Source: Betaproteobacteria bacterium
GTDB taxonomy: Bacteria > Pseudomonadota > Gammaproteobacteria > Burkholderiales > SG8-39
Length of the DNA stretch: 35,322 nt
NCBI GenBank assembly: GCA_029883975.1
Contig: JAOUIL010000028.1
Span: 1 to 35,322, forward strand
Reading direction: 5' to 3'
Of the stretch, positions 15,809 to 25,178 are shown piece by piece. The stretch's first letter is position 1. Each line of letters opens with the position of its first letter. The notes below the pieces were generated by a model. The model did not search any database, was not told the DNA's origin, and worked only from the letters and a program-made list of their open reading frames with translations. The position numbers were made by a program, and so were the translations under genes.

Positions 15809-15815
15809 CTTCCTT

Positions 15816-15821
15816 TAGAAT
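15816..15821 (+). promoter_or_regulatory. Candidate -10 element of alaS
   Basis: TAGAAT, nine bases before the alaS ATG at 15831. Transcription from it would start within about three bases of the start codon, predicting a nearly leaderless message. No ribosome binding site lies between them. Confidence 0.45.
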
Positions 15822-15830
15822 AGCGGCCCT

Positions 15831-18429
<2,599 letters not shown>

Positions 18430-18446
<17 letters not shown>

Positions 18447-18906
18447 GTACTGCCCCGCCTGTGCGCAGCCGCTCTCGGCGCGCGCCGAGGACGGACGTGC
18501 CGCCTGCGCCTGCGGCTTCATCCACTGGGACAACCCGGTTCCCGTCGTCGCGGCAATCGTCGAGCACGAAGGTGCCGTGATCCTGGCGCGCAACAAGGAC
18601 TGGCCGGAGAAGATGTTCGGGCTGGTGACCGGATTCCTGGAGAAGGACGAAGCGCCGGAGGAGGGCGTGAAGCGCGAGGTGAAAGAGGAGCTCGACCTCG
18701 ATGCGACCGCTGCCCATTTCGTCGGCCTCTATCCCTTCGCCCGCAGGAACGAGCTCATCATCGCCTATCATGTCCCGGCCACAGGCACGGTGCACCTGAA
18801 CGAGGAGCTGGCGGACGTCCGGCGCGTCGCGCCGGAAAGACTGCGGCCCTGGGATTTCGGCACCGGCCTCGCGGTCGCGGACTGGCTCAAACGGAGGCAG
18901 GCATGA
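18430..18906 (+). CDS. Nudix hydrolase with N-terminal zinc ribbon
   Basis: A 158-residue Nudix pyrophosphohydrolase. The N-terminus YCPACAQPL ... [20 protein letters not shown] is a zinc ribbon joined to the first strand of the fold, as in NudC-type NADH pyrophosphatases, though this protein is shorter. The Nudix box runs from [23 protein letters not shown]: the G, E, RE and EE residues that bind metal are all present, while the usual late Gly is Asp. TTG at 18430 is the only start upstream of the zinc ribbon; it lies 17 bases inside alaS, so translation is probably coupled. The substrate is unknown. The stop overlaps the next ATG (ATGA). Confidence 0.88.
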
Positions 18907-19247
18907 AACGACGTCTGATCCTGGCGGGAATCCTCGCGCTTCCGGCGCTGTCGCTCGCGCACCACGGCTGGAGCGAGTACGACTCGTCCCAGGCCCTCAA
19001 GCTCACCGGCAGGATCGTCGAGTACGGCTACGAGCACCCGCACGGCCACGTGCGGCTGGAGACCCCGGGCAAGACCTGGCTGTGCGTCCTCGCGCCGCCC
19101 TCGCGCATGCAGAACCGCGGCCTCACCAAGGAAATGCTCAAGCCCGGCGCCGCGGCGACGATCGAGGGCTACCCGAACCGCGGCAAGCCCGAGGAGATGC
19201 GCGCAGAGCGCATCACGGTCGGCGGCAAGACCATCGAACTGAGGTAG
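18903..19247 (+). CDS. DUF6152-like periplasmic protein
   Basis: A 114-residue exported protein with a signal peptide ([19 protein letters not shown]) followed directly by HHGWSEYDSSQALKLTGRIVEYGYEHPHGHVRLE. This is the histidine-rich opening of the DUF6152 family, whose members are small beta-rich periplasmic proteins of unknown role. The cluster of histidines (HH, HPHGH) suggests metal binding; this is inference. The start overlaps the Nudix stop by ATGA, and the DUF6644-like membrane gene begins three bases after its stop, so the three form one operon. Confidence 0.8.
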   Translation: MKRRLILAGILALPALSLAHHGWSEYDSSQALKLTGRIVEYGYEHPHGHVRLETPGKTWLCVLAPPSRMQNRGLTKEMLKPGAAATIEGYPNRGKPEEMRAERITVGGKTIELR

Positions 19248-19250
19248 GCC

Positions 19251-19727
19251 GTGGCCCCCATGGGCGCCATCGAAATGAGCGCCCTCGGCATGGCGATGCG
19301 CCAGTCGCTGTGGCTGTATCCGATCGTCGAGATCGTGCATCTTACGGGCATCGCGCTGCTGTTCGGCTCCATCGCCATGCTCGACCTGCGGCTGCTGGGC
19401 TTGTCGAGCTCGGTGCCGGTGCGGCGCCTCGCCTCCCACGTCCTGCCCTGGACCGCGGCGAGCTTCGTGCTCATCGTCCCGAGCGGCCTCGCCATGTTCG
19501 TCGCGCATGCCGGCGACTTCATTACCAGCCCGGTGTTCGTGCTGAAGATCTGCCTGATCCTCGCCGCGGGCGCGAACGCGGCGGTGTTCCACGCCGGAGC
19601 CTTCCGCGGCGCCTCGGACTGGGACGTGAATCGCGCGCCGCCGTTCGCAGCGCGCCTCGCCGCGGCGCTGTCGCTCGCGCTGTGGGTCGCGGTGATCGCC
19701 TGCGGGCGGCTGCTGGCCTATACCTGA
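19251..19727 (+). CDS. DUF6644-like integral membrane protein
   Basis: A 158-residue inner-membrane protein with four hydrophobic segments: YPIVEIVHLTGIALLFGSIAMLDL, VLPWTAASFVLIVPSGLAMFV, PVFVLKICLILAAGANAAVFH and LAAALSLALWVAVIACGRLLAY. The first helix carries the His of EIVHLTG and a later helix the His of VFHAG. This is the layout of the DUF6644 family that often accompanies DUF6152. Conserved histidines in helices could bind haem or copper, but this is not shown. A GTG at 19251 and ATGs at 19260 and 19275 are possible starts; the GTG is three bases after the previous stop. Function is unknown. Confidence 0.78.
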   Translation: MAPMGAIEMSALGMAMRQSLWLYPIVEIVHLTGIALLFGSIAMLDLRLLGLSSSVPVRRLASHVLPWTAASFVLIVPSGLAMFVAHAGDFITSPVFVLKICLILAAGANAAVFHAGAFRGASDWDVNRAPPFAARLAAALSLALWVAVIACGRLLAYT

Positions 19728-19843
19728 TACAAAAGCGCTACATTCCGGCAGCAGCCCGACATGGGCGGGATACCGCGGCTGCCTAGCATGTCGTCACCGG
19801 CGCAGGCCATGTGACCGCGCCCCAACTTACAGGAGAAGACGAC

Positions 19844-19999
19844 ATGCAGACGATCTCGAACACCCGGCAGCTCCGCTCGCGCGTCAGCGCGGCGTTCCGC
19901 AGGATGGCGCAGGGCGCGCGCCGCAAGCCCGCCTACCGTGCGACGGTGGCGTTCTATCGCGCCACCGGGCACGCCTGGACGCGGGCCTTCGCCTACTAG
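19844..19999 (+). CDS. Small basic protein, 51 residues, hypothetical
   Basis: Not recognised. The 51-residue product is strongly basic (Arg and Lys about one in five) and aromatic at the end (AFYRATGHAWTRAFAY). It is likely helical and compatible with binding nucleic acid or membranes. Support for a real gene is an excellent ribosome binding site (CAGGAGA) eight bases before the ATG and about 115 bases of non-coding DNA upstream. Its TAG and the TAG of the convergent AAA+ gene share the palindrome CTAG at 19996-19999. A longer frame from the GTG at 19811 exists but is not supported by a binding site. Confidence 0.6.
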   Translation: MQTISNTRQLRSRVSAAFRRMAQGARRKPAYRATVAFYRATGHAWTRAFAY

Positions 20000-20982
20000 A
20001 AGCCGATGCGGCGCCGGGCGCCGCGCGCGTCCGGCACGTCCTCCGGGGCGAGCTCGCTGCGGCCGGCGACCTTGGCGTTGCCGAACGCGGCGAGCGCTGC
20101 CCGGCGCATCTCGCGCGGCGACAGCGCAGCGAGCTTTTCCAGCGCCGCCTCGCCGGGCGCCTCGGGGAAGCGCCGGCCCCAGTCGTGCGCGCCGCGGATC
20201 TCGCGGTAGATGTTGAGCGCGATGCGCCGAGCGCCTTCCGCGTCGGGCGCCTCGATCTCGTAGACGTGCATGCGGTTGAGGATCGGCTCCGGGATGCGCG
20301 CCGCGTCGTTGGCGGTGGCGAACCAGACTGCGCCCGAGGCGTCGATCGGCACCTCGGCGAACTCGTCGACGAAGCGCGTTGCGGTGTCGGTCTCGAGCAG
20401 GCCGTACAGGGCGCCGAGCGGGTCGTACTGGCCTTCGGCGCTCGCCTTGTCCATCTCGTCCACCACCATCACCGGGTTCGCGTACTCGCCGTTCAGGAAC
20501 GTCTCGAATACCTTGCCGGGCTTGGCGTTCTTCCACTGCGAAGAGGCGCCGCCCAGGATCCAGCCCGCGGTGAGCGAGCTCATCGGCACGAAGCCGAACC
20601 CGGTGCCGAGCAGCTGCGCGATGCGCCGCGCGAAGTGCGTCTTGCCGATGCCGGGCGCGCCGAGCAGCAGCATCGGCGGCAACTCGACCGGGTCCTGCGA
20701 ATCCAGGCACAGGGCGAGCTGCTTGCGGATGTCCTCGAGCACAGTGCCGAAATTGGGCAGTTCCTCGAAAAGTTCGTCCATCTGGGGCATGGCCGAAGGC
20801 TTGACGGTGAAGCGCTGCCCGCCCATGCGCAGCATCTTGTCGTAGAGCGCGCGCAGCGCCTCGTTGGCCGTGGCGGGCAGCTCCTGCAGCGCCCTTTCCA
20901 CGGTGGGGACGTCGTAGACGTCCTTGAAGCCCGCGATCGGAATGCACGAGCCCGCGAGCGGTCTGGCCACACTTGTCGTCAT
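19996..20982 (-). CDS. Lon-like AAA+ ATPase without a protease domain
   Basis: A 328-residue AAA+ ATPase. Walker A GAPGIGKT is at 108-115, Walker B VMVVDEMDKA at 171-180, sensor-1 FATAN at 221-225, and an arginine finger probably in PILNRM (~237). Residues 1-100 form a helical lead-in. The closing lid domain has SPREMRRAALAAFG as the sensor-2 region. Sequence style (SLTAGWILGGASSQWKNAKPGKV, EMDKA) is that of the Lon ATPase module, but neither the Lon N-domain nor the Ser-Lys protease domain is present. It may act as a remodeller or need a separate partner. The ATG at 20982 has AGGAGG six bases upstream. It is divergent from the aroG leader and convergent with the small basic gene. Confidence 0.85.
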   Translation of the reverse strand: MTTSVARPLAGSCIPIAGFKDVYDVPTVERALQELPATANEALRALYDKMLRMGGQRFTVKPSAMPQMDELFEELPNFGTVLEDIRKQLALCLDSQDPVELPPMLLLGAPGIGKTHFARRIAQLLGTGFGFVPMSSLTAGWILGGASSQWKNAKPGKVFETFLNGEYANPVMVVDEMDKASAEGQYDPLGALYGLLETDTATRFVDEFAEVPIDASGAVWFATANDAARIPEPILNRMHVYEIEAPDAEGARRIALNIYREIRGAHDWGRRFPEAPGEAALEKLAALSPREMRRAALAAFGNAKVAGRSELAPEDVPDARGARRRIGF

Positions 20983-21062
20983 GTGAGCCTCCTGTTCTTC
21001 ACTGATAGCGTAGCAATTCCTGCGCCAGGCGGCTGGCAGCCCGTCACATGGAGTGCCAGAAG

Positions 21063-21091
21063 TGGACAATTTTCCTCGCCCATGCTTCAAT
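21063..21091 (+). promoter_or_regulatory. Candidate promoter of the aroG leader
   Basis: TGGACA (21063-21068; five of six) and TTCAAT (21086-21091; four of six) are separated by exactly 17 bases. Initiation would fall near 21098, right before the ATG of the leader peptide at 21100. It lies in the 117-base gap between the divergent AAA+ gene and the leader. Confidence 0.5.
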
Positions 21092-21099
21092 CCCCGGCC

Positions 21100-21165
21100 A
21101 TGAACCGCTCGTTTTACGGCTTCTTTTTCCAGTTTCCGCGCCCTCTGGCGGAGGAAAACGGCTAG
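21100..21165 (+). CDS. Phe-rich attenuator leader peptide of the DAHP synthase gene
   Basis: A 21-codon frame beginning MNRSFYGFFFQF and ending in TAG. Codons 5, 8, 9, 10 and 12 are Phe and codon 6 is Tyr, so six of eight codons (5-12) are aromatic. It resembles E. coli PheL, the pheA leader peptide, in style. It is followed by mutually exclusive pairings and an intrinsic terminator before the DAHP synthase gene, so slow translation at these codons when charged tRNA-Phe is scarce should prevent termination. No ribosome binding site is visible; the promoter prediction puts the start site about two bases upstream, implying leaderless translation. An in-frame ATG at 21082 would give a 27-residue version but lies within the promoter. 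Confidence 0.75.
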   Translation: MNRSFYGFFFQFPRPLAEENG

Positions 21166-21198
21166 CCGCGACCCAGCGCAACCGACGAACCGCCAGAG
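21136..21198 (+). promoter_or_regulatory. Antiterminator and alternative pairing of the aroG attenuator
   Basis: Segment 2, CTCTGGCGG (21143-21151), is perfectly complementary over nine bases to segment 3, CCGCCAGAG (21190-21198), which is also the left arm of the terminator. A competing pairing joins CCGC (21136-21139, segment 1) to GCGG (21148-21151). The three pairings 1:2, 2:3 and 3:4 are mutually exclusive in the manner of the trp and phe attenuators. Segment 2 lies just after the aromatic codons, so a ribosome stalled there leaves it free, while one that reaches the stop codon masks or passes it. Confidence 0.72.
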
Positions 21199-21223
21199 CA
21201 GAAATGCCTGGCGGTTTTTTTTT
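21188..21223 (+). terminator. Intrinsic terminator (attenuator) before aroG
   Basis: AACCGCCAG (21188-21196) pairs with CTGGCGGTT (21208-21216) around an 11-base loop, and nine T residues (21215-21223) follow. This is the only complete rho-independent terminator seen in the window. It is only 17 bases before the aroG start codon, oriented to stop transcripts entering that gene. Confidence 0.88.
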
Positions 21224-21240
21224 GAACTGAGGCCATGACC

Positions 21241-22359
21241 ATGACCGCCCCAACCGAATCCTTCCTCGGCCCCGTGCCCGTCGACAAGACCTCGCTCACC
21301 GACGACGAGCGCATCGAACAGATCGTCCCGCTGCCGCCGCCCGAGCACCTGATCCGCTTTTTCCCCATCCAGGGCACGCCCGTGGAGGCGCTGATCACCG
21401 AGACGCGGCGCAAGGTGCGGGACATCCTGCATGGCAAGTCCGACCGCCTGCTGGTGGTCATGGGGCCCTGCTCGATCCACGACCCGCAGGCGGCGCTCGA
21501 GTACGCCGGGCGCCTGGCGGCCGAGCGGCGGCTGCACGAGCACGAGCTGGAGATCCTGATGCGCGTGTACTTCGAGAAGCCGCGCACCACCGTCGGCTGG
21601 AAGGGCCTGATCAACGATCCGTACCTGAACGGCAGCTTCCGCATCAACGAAGGCCTGCGCATCGCGCGCGACCTGCTGGTGCGCATCAACCAGCTGGGCG
21701 TGCCGGCCGGCTGCGAATTCCTCGACGTCATCTCGCCGCAGTACATGGGCGACCTGGTGTCCTGGGGGGCGATCGGCGCGCGCACCACCGAGTCGCAGGT
21801 GCACCGCGAGCTGGCCTCGGGCCTGTCGGCCCCGGTCGGCTTCAAGAACGGCACCGACGGCAACGTGAAGATCGCCGTCGACGCCATCCTCGCCGCGGGG
21901 CAGAAGCACCACTTCCTCTCGGTGCACAAGACCGGGCAGGTGGCCATCGTGCAGACGCGCGGCAACGACGACTGCCACGTCATCCTGCGCGGCGGCAAAG
22001 CGCCGAACTTCGATGCGGCGAGCGTGGCGGGCGCCTGCGCCGAGCTCGCCAAGGCGAAGCTGCCCGAGCGGCTGATGATCGACTGCTCGCACGCCAACGC
22101 CGCCAAGCAGTACAAGCGCCAGCTGGAGGTGGCGAGCGATATCGCCGCGCAGGTGGCGGGCGGCGAGCGGCGCATCGTCGGCACCATGGTCGAGTCGCAC
22201 CTGGTGGAGGGGCGCCAGGAGCTGACGCCGGGCAAGCCGCTGCAGTACGGCCAGAGCGTGACCGACGCGTGCCTCGGCTGGAAGGATTCGCTCGACCTGC
22301 TCGAGGTGCTCGCGGGCGCGGTGAAGGAGCGCAGGAAGCGCGCCAGGCGCGGCGCATAG
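21241..22359 (+). CDS. aroG: 3-deoxy-7-phosphoheptulonate synthase, class I (AroG type)
   Basis: This enzyme joins phosphoenolpyruvate and erythrose 4-phosphate, the committing step of aromatic amino acid synthesis. Class I motifs are all present: VVMGPCSIHDPQAALEYA, RVYFEKPRTTVGWKGLINDP, GARTTESQVHRELASGLSAPVGFKNGTDG, FLSVHKTGQVAIVQTRGN, MIDCSHANAAKQYKRQ, and GTMVESHLVEGRQEL with TDACLGW. Metal ligands (Cys of GPCS, His, Glu, Asp) are in place. ATG at 21241 is preferred because GAGG lies eight bases before it; an ATG two codons earlier (21235) would sit almost on that site. The upstream Phe-codon attenuator predicts control by phenylalanine. Feedback sensitivity is probable for the family but not testable by eye. 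Confidence 0.96.
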   Translation: MTAPTESFLGPVPVDKTSLTDDERIEQIVPLPPPEHLIRFFPIQGTPVEALITETRRKVRDILHGKSDRLLVVMGPCSIHDPQAALEYAGRLAAERRLHEHELEILMRVYFEKPRTTVGWKGLINDPYLNGSFRINEGLRIARDLLVRINQLGVPAGCEFLDVISPQYMGDLVSWGAIGARTTESQVHRELASGLSAPVGFKNGTDGNVKIAVDAILAAGQKHHFLSVHKTGQVAIVQTRGNDDCHVILRGGKAPNFDAASVAGACAELAKAKLPERLMIDCSHANAAKQYKRQLEVASDIAAQVAGGERRIVGTMVESHLVEGRQELTPGKPLQYGQSVTDACLGWKDSLDLLEVLAGAVKERRKRARRGA

Positions 22360-22384
22360 CCCCGCCTGCCCGGGCACGCGGGGC
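22359..22384 (+). terminator. Strong GC hairpin at the end of aroG
   Basis: GCCCCGC (22359-22365) pairs perfectly with GCGGGGC (22378-22384), enclosing a second palindrome, TGCCCGGGCA (22367-22376). It begins at the last base of the aroG stop. No T-run follows, so it may mark the transcript end by processing or by rho. Confidence 0.35.
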
Positions 22385-22435
22385 CATGGCACTCATACTG
22401 TGTCCGGCGACGGACCCGCGGTGCGGCTGATCGGC

Positions 22436-22441
22436 TAGAAT
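22436..22441 (+). promoter_or_regulatory. Candidate -10 element of the cyclic-nucleotide-binding gene
   Basis: TAGAAT nine bases before the ATG at 22451, the same spacing as for alaS. Predicts a message with almost no leader. No convincing -35 at normal distance. Confidence 0.4.
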
Positions 22442-22450
22442 GGCCAGTCC

Positions 22451-22996
22451 ATGTCCGCGCGCCCGCCGCAACTCGCGCACCTCGAGCACCTCGGCGACGC
22501 TGCGCGCTTCGCGACGCAGCTGCACGCGCTCATCCCGCAATGCATGCTGCTGGAGAACTTCACCTCCGAGGAAGTGCGCGAGCTGGCGCAGTTCATGGAG
22601 GTGTTCCGCGCGCCGGAAGGCGTGGAGGTCATCCGCGAGGGCGACGGCGGCGACTTCATGGTGATGGTGATCGAGGGCCGCGTCGAGGTGAGCAAGCGTG
22701 ACCGCTGGAACACCCCGCAGCCGATCGCCACAGTCGAGCCGGGGCGCATCCTCGGCGAGATGTCGATGATCGACGGCGCCGCGCGCTTTGCCACCTGCAC
22801 CGCGGCCGGCGGCCCGGCGCTGGTGGCGGTGCTCAGCCGCGAGAACCTGGCGCGCACCATCGTCGAGCGGCCGATGCTGGGCGCGAAGCTCCTCATGGAG
22901 CTGGTGCTGATGCTCTCGCAGCGCCTGCGCGTGACCAGCGACCGCCTGATGCAGGTTCTGGAAGAGCAGGGCCACCCCGCCGCCGGACACCCGTAA
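22451..22996 (+). CDS. Cyclic nucleotide-binding domain protein (Crp-like, no DNA-binding domain)
   Basis: A 181-residue protein consisting of one cNMP-binding domain. The beta-barrel runs from LLENFTSEEVRELAQFMEVFRAPEGVEVIREGDGGDFMVMVIEGRVEV to the phosphate-binding cassette GRILGEMSMIDGAARFATCTA. The cassette keeps the Gly-Glu and Arg that contact the cyclic phosphate and ribose. A long C-terminal helix follows (ENLARTIVERPMLGAKLLMELVLMLSQRLRVTSDRLMQVLEEQ). There is no winged helix, so it is not a transcription factor by itself and may act by contact with another protein. A gene follows 31 bases later and could share the transcript. Confidence 0.87.
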   Translation: MSARPPQLAHLEHLGDAARFATQLHALIPQCMLLENFTSEEVRELAQFMEVFRAPEGVEVIREGDGGDFMVMVIEGRVEVSKRDRWNTPQPIATVEPGRILGEMSMIDGAARFATCTAAGGPALVAVLSRENLARTIVERPMLGAKLLMELVLMLSQRLRVTSDRLMQVLEEQGHPAAGHP

Positions 22997-23027
22997 GCCG
23001 CGCGGCAACCGGCGCGACCAAGCCCGC

Positions 23028-25178
23028 GTGAACCGTTCCCGCCTCGCCGTCCTGCTGGCCGTCGCCGCACTGGTCGGCGCGTACTTCGTGCTCGACGGGC
23101 AGCGCACGCTGAACTTCGAGACGCTCAAGGCGCAGGTGTCGGCGGCGCAGTCGCTGTACGAGCGCTACCCGATGCAGACGGTCGGCGGCTACTTCCTGCT
23201 GTACGTGGTCGTCGCCGGCCTGTCGGTGCCGGGCGCGGTGCCGCTGACGCTCGCGGGCGGTGCGATCTTCGGCCTGCTGTGGGGCACTGTGATCGTGTCG
23301 TTCGCCTCGACCCTGGGCGCGACGCTCGCCTTCCTGGTCAGCCGCTTCCTGCTGCGCGACGCGGTGCAGGCGCGCTTCGGCGCCTACCTGCGCACGATCA
23401 ACGAGGGCGTGGCGAAAGAGGGCGGCTTCTACCTGTTCACGCTGCGCCTCATCCCGGCGATCCCGTTCGTCGCCATCAACGTGGTGATGGCCATGACGCC
23501 GATGCGCGCCGGCACCTTCTACTGGGTGAGCCAGCTCGGCATGCTCGCCGGCACGCTCGTGTATGTGAACGCCGGCACGCAGCTGGCGGCCATCGAATCG
23601 CCGCGCGGCATCCTCTCGCTCGGCGTGATCGGCGCGTTCCTGCTGCTGGGCCTGTTTCCGCTGGTCGCCAAGAAGGGAATCGAGCTGCTCAAGCGCCGCC
23701 GCGTGTACCGTGGCTGGCCGCGGCCGGAGAAGTTCGACCGCAACCTGGTCGTCATCGGTGCGGGGTCGGCCGGCCTGGTGGCGGCCTATATCGCCGCGGC
23801 AGTGAAAGCCAGGGTGACGCTGGTCGAGAAGCACCGCATGGGCGGCGACTGCCTCAATACCGGCTGCGTGCCCTCGAAGGCGCTGATCAAGACCGCGCGC
23901 GTGCTGGCGACGATCCGGCGCGCCAGGGAGTTCGGCCTGAAGGGCGCGAGCGCGGAGTTCGATTTCGCCGAGGTGATGGAGAGAGTGCAACGCGTCATCA
24001 AGACGATCGAGCCCCACGACTCCGTCGAACGCTACCGCGGGCTCGGCGTCGAGTGTGTCCACGGCGAGGCAAGGATCGCCTCGCCGTGGATCGTGGAAAT
24101 TCAGAAGCCCGATGGCTCGAAGCAGTCGCTCAGCACGCGCGCCATCGTCATCGCCGCGGGCGGCCGGCCGCTCGTGCCGCCGATCCCGGGCATCGAGCAG
24201 ACGGGCTATCTCACCTCGGACACCCTCTGGGGGCTGCGCGAGCTGCCCGCGCGCCTGGTGGTGCTGGGCGGCGGCCCGATCGGCTGCGAGCTGGCGCAGA
24301 CCTTCGCGCGCCTGGGCTCGCGGGTCACGCAGGTGGAGATGCTGCCGCGGCTCCTCGTGCGCGAGGATCCCGAGGTCGCGCAGATGGTCGAGAAGCGCTT
24401 CCGCGCCGAGGGCGTGGACGTGCGCACCGGGCACAAGGCGAAGGAGTTCTGCGTGGTCGACGGCCGCAAGGTGCTGCTGTGCGAGCACGAGGGCAGGGAC
24501 CTCGCCATCGAGTTCGACGCCCTGCTGGTCGCCGTGGGGCGGGTGGCGAACACCTCGGGCTACGGGCTGGAGGAGCTCGGCATCCCGGTTACCAGGGCGC
24601 GCACGGTCGAGACCAACGAGTTCCTGCAGACCAGGTATCCCAACATCTACGCCTGCGGCGACGTCGCCGGGCCGTACCAGTTCACGCACACGGCTTCGCA
24701 CCAGGCGTGGTACGCCTCGGTGAACGCGCTGTTCGGCGCGCTGAAGAAGTTCCGCGCCGACTACTCGGTGATCCCCTGGGCCACCTTCACCGACCCGGAG
24801 GTGGCGCGCGTCGGCCTGAACGAGACCGAGGCTAGGGAGCGGAACATCCCCTACGAAGTCACGGTCTACGGGATCGATGACCTGGATCGGGCGATTGCCG
24901 ACGAGGAGGCGCACGGCATGGTGAAGGTGCTGACCGTACCGGGCAAGGACCGCATTCTGGGCGCGACCGTCGCCGGCGAGCACGCGAGCGACCTGATCGC
25001 GGAGTTCGTCGCCGCCATGCGCCACGGCATCGGCTTGAACAAGATCCTGGGCACGATCCATATCTACCCGACGCTCGCCGAGGCCAACAAGTACGCGGCC
25101 GGGGTGTGGAAGAAGGCGCACGCGCCGCGCAAGCTCCTCGGCTACGTCGAGAGGTTCCACGCATGGATGCGCGGCTGA
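23028..25178 (+). CDS. TVP38/TMEM64 membrane domain fused to a mercuric-reductase-like flavoprotein
   Basis: A 716-residue fusion. Residues 1-~225 are a TVP38/TMEM64 (SNARE-associated/DedA-like) membrane domain with GLSVPGAVPLTLAGGAIFG and RLIPAIPFVAINVVMAMTPM, about five to six helices. From ~238 follows a pyridine nucleotide-disulfide oxidoreductase: FAD motif VVIGAGSAGLVAA, redox-active Cys275 and Cys280 in GGDCLNTGCVPSKALI, NAD(P) motif VVLGGGPIGCELAQ, second FAD motif NIYACGDVAGPYQFTH, and a dimerisation domain with TIHIYPTLAEANKYAAG. The C-terminal Cys pair of true mercuric reductases and the HMA domain are absent, so mercury reduction is unlikely. It starts at GTG and overlaps DUF547 by 16 bases. 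Substrate unknown. Confidence 0.9.
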   Translation: MNRSRLAVLLAVAALVGAYFVLDGQRTLNFETLKAQVSAAQSLYERYPMQTVGGYFLLYVVVAGLSVPGAVPLTLAGGAIFGLLWGTVIVSFASTLGATLAFLVSRFLLRDAVQARFGAYLRTINEGVAKEGGFYLFTLRLIPAIPFVAINVVMAMTPMRAGTFYWVSQLGMLAGTLVYVNAGTQLAAIESPRGILSLGVIGAFLLLGLFPLVAKKGIELLKRRRVYRGWPRPEKFDRNLVVIGAGSAGLVAAYIAAAVKARVTLVEKHRMGGDCLNTGCVPSKALIKTARVLATIRRAREFGLKGASAEFDFAEVMERVQRVIKTIEPHDSVERYRGLGVECVHGEARIASPWIVEIQKPDGSKQSLSTRAIVIAAGGRPLVPPIPGIEQTGYLTSDTLWGLRELPARLVVLGGGPIGCELAQTFARLGSRVTQVEMLPRLLVREDPEVAQMVEKRFRAEGVDVRTGHKAKEFCVVDGRKVLLCEHEGRDLAIEFDALLVAVGRVANTSGYGLEELGIPVTRARTVETNEFLQTRYPNIYACGDVAGPYQFTHTASHQAWYASVNALFGALKKFRADYSVIPWATFTDPEVARVGLNETEARERNIPYEVTVYGIDDLDRAIADEEAHGMVKVLTVPGKDRILGATVAGEHASDLIAEFVAAMRHGIGLNKILGTIHIYPTLAEANKYAAGVWKKAHAPRKLLGYVERFHAWMRG

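Noticed and set aside
19728-19843. Possible tRNA or structured RNA before the small basic gene
   Set aside because: There is a GGCAGC/GCTGCC pairing but no cloverleaf, CCA end or anticodon arm; no RNA family could be supported.
19996-20982. Full-length Lon protease
   Set aside because: Only the ATPase module is present; the next sequence on that strand is the lid domain followed by the stop, with no Ser-Lys protease domain.
21235-21240. ATG at 21235 as the aroG start
   Set aside because: The GAGG ribosome binding site lies only two bases before it, whereas ATG 21241 is eight bases away; the upstream choice remains possible.
22893-25160. A 755-codon minus-strand frame opposite the TVP38-MerA fusion
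   Set aside because: Antisense artefact of high GC third positions; the sense strand encodes clear FAD, NAD and redox motifs.
23028-25178. True mercuric reductase (merA) and a mer operon
   Set aside because: No HMA domain, no C-terminal Cys pair, and no merR, merT or merP nearby; only the general disulfide reductase motifs are present.
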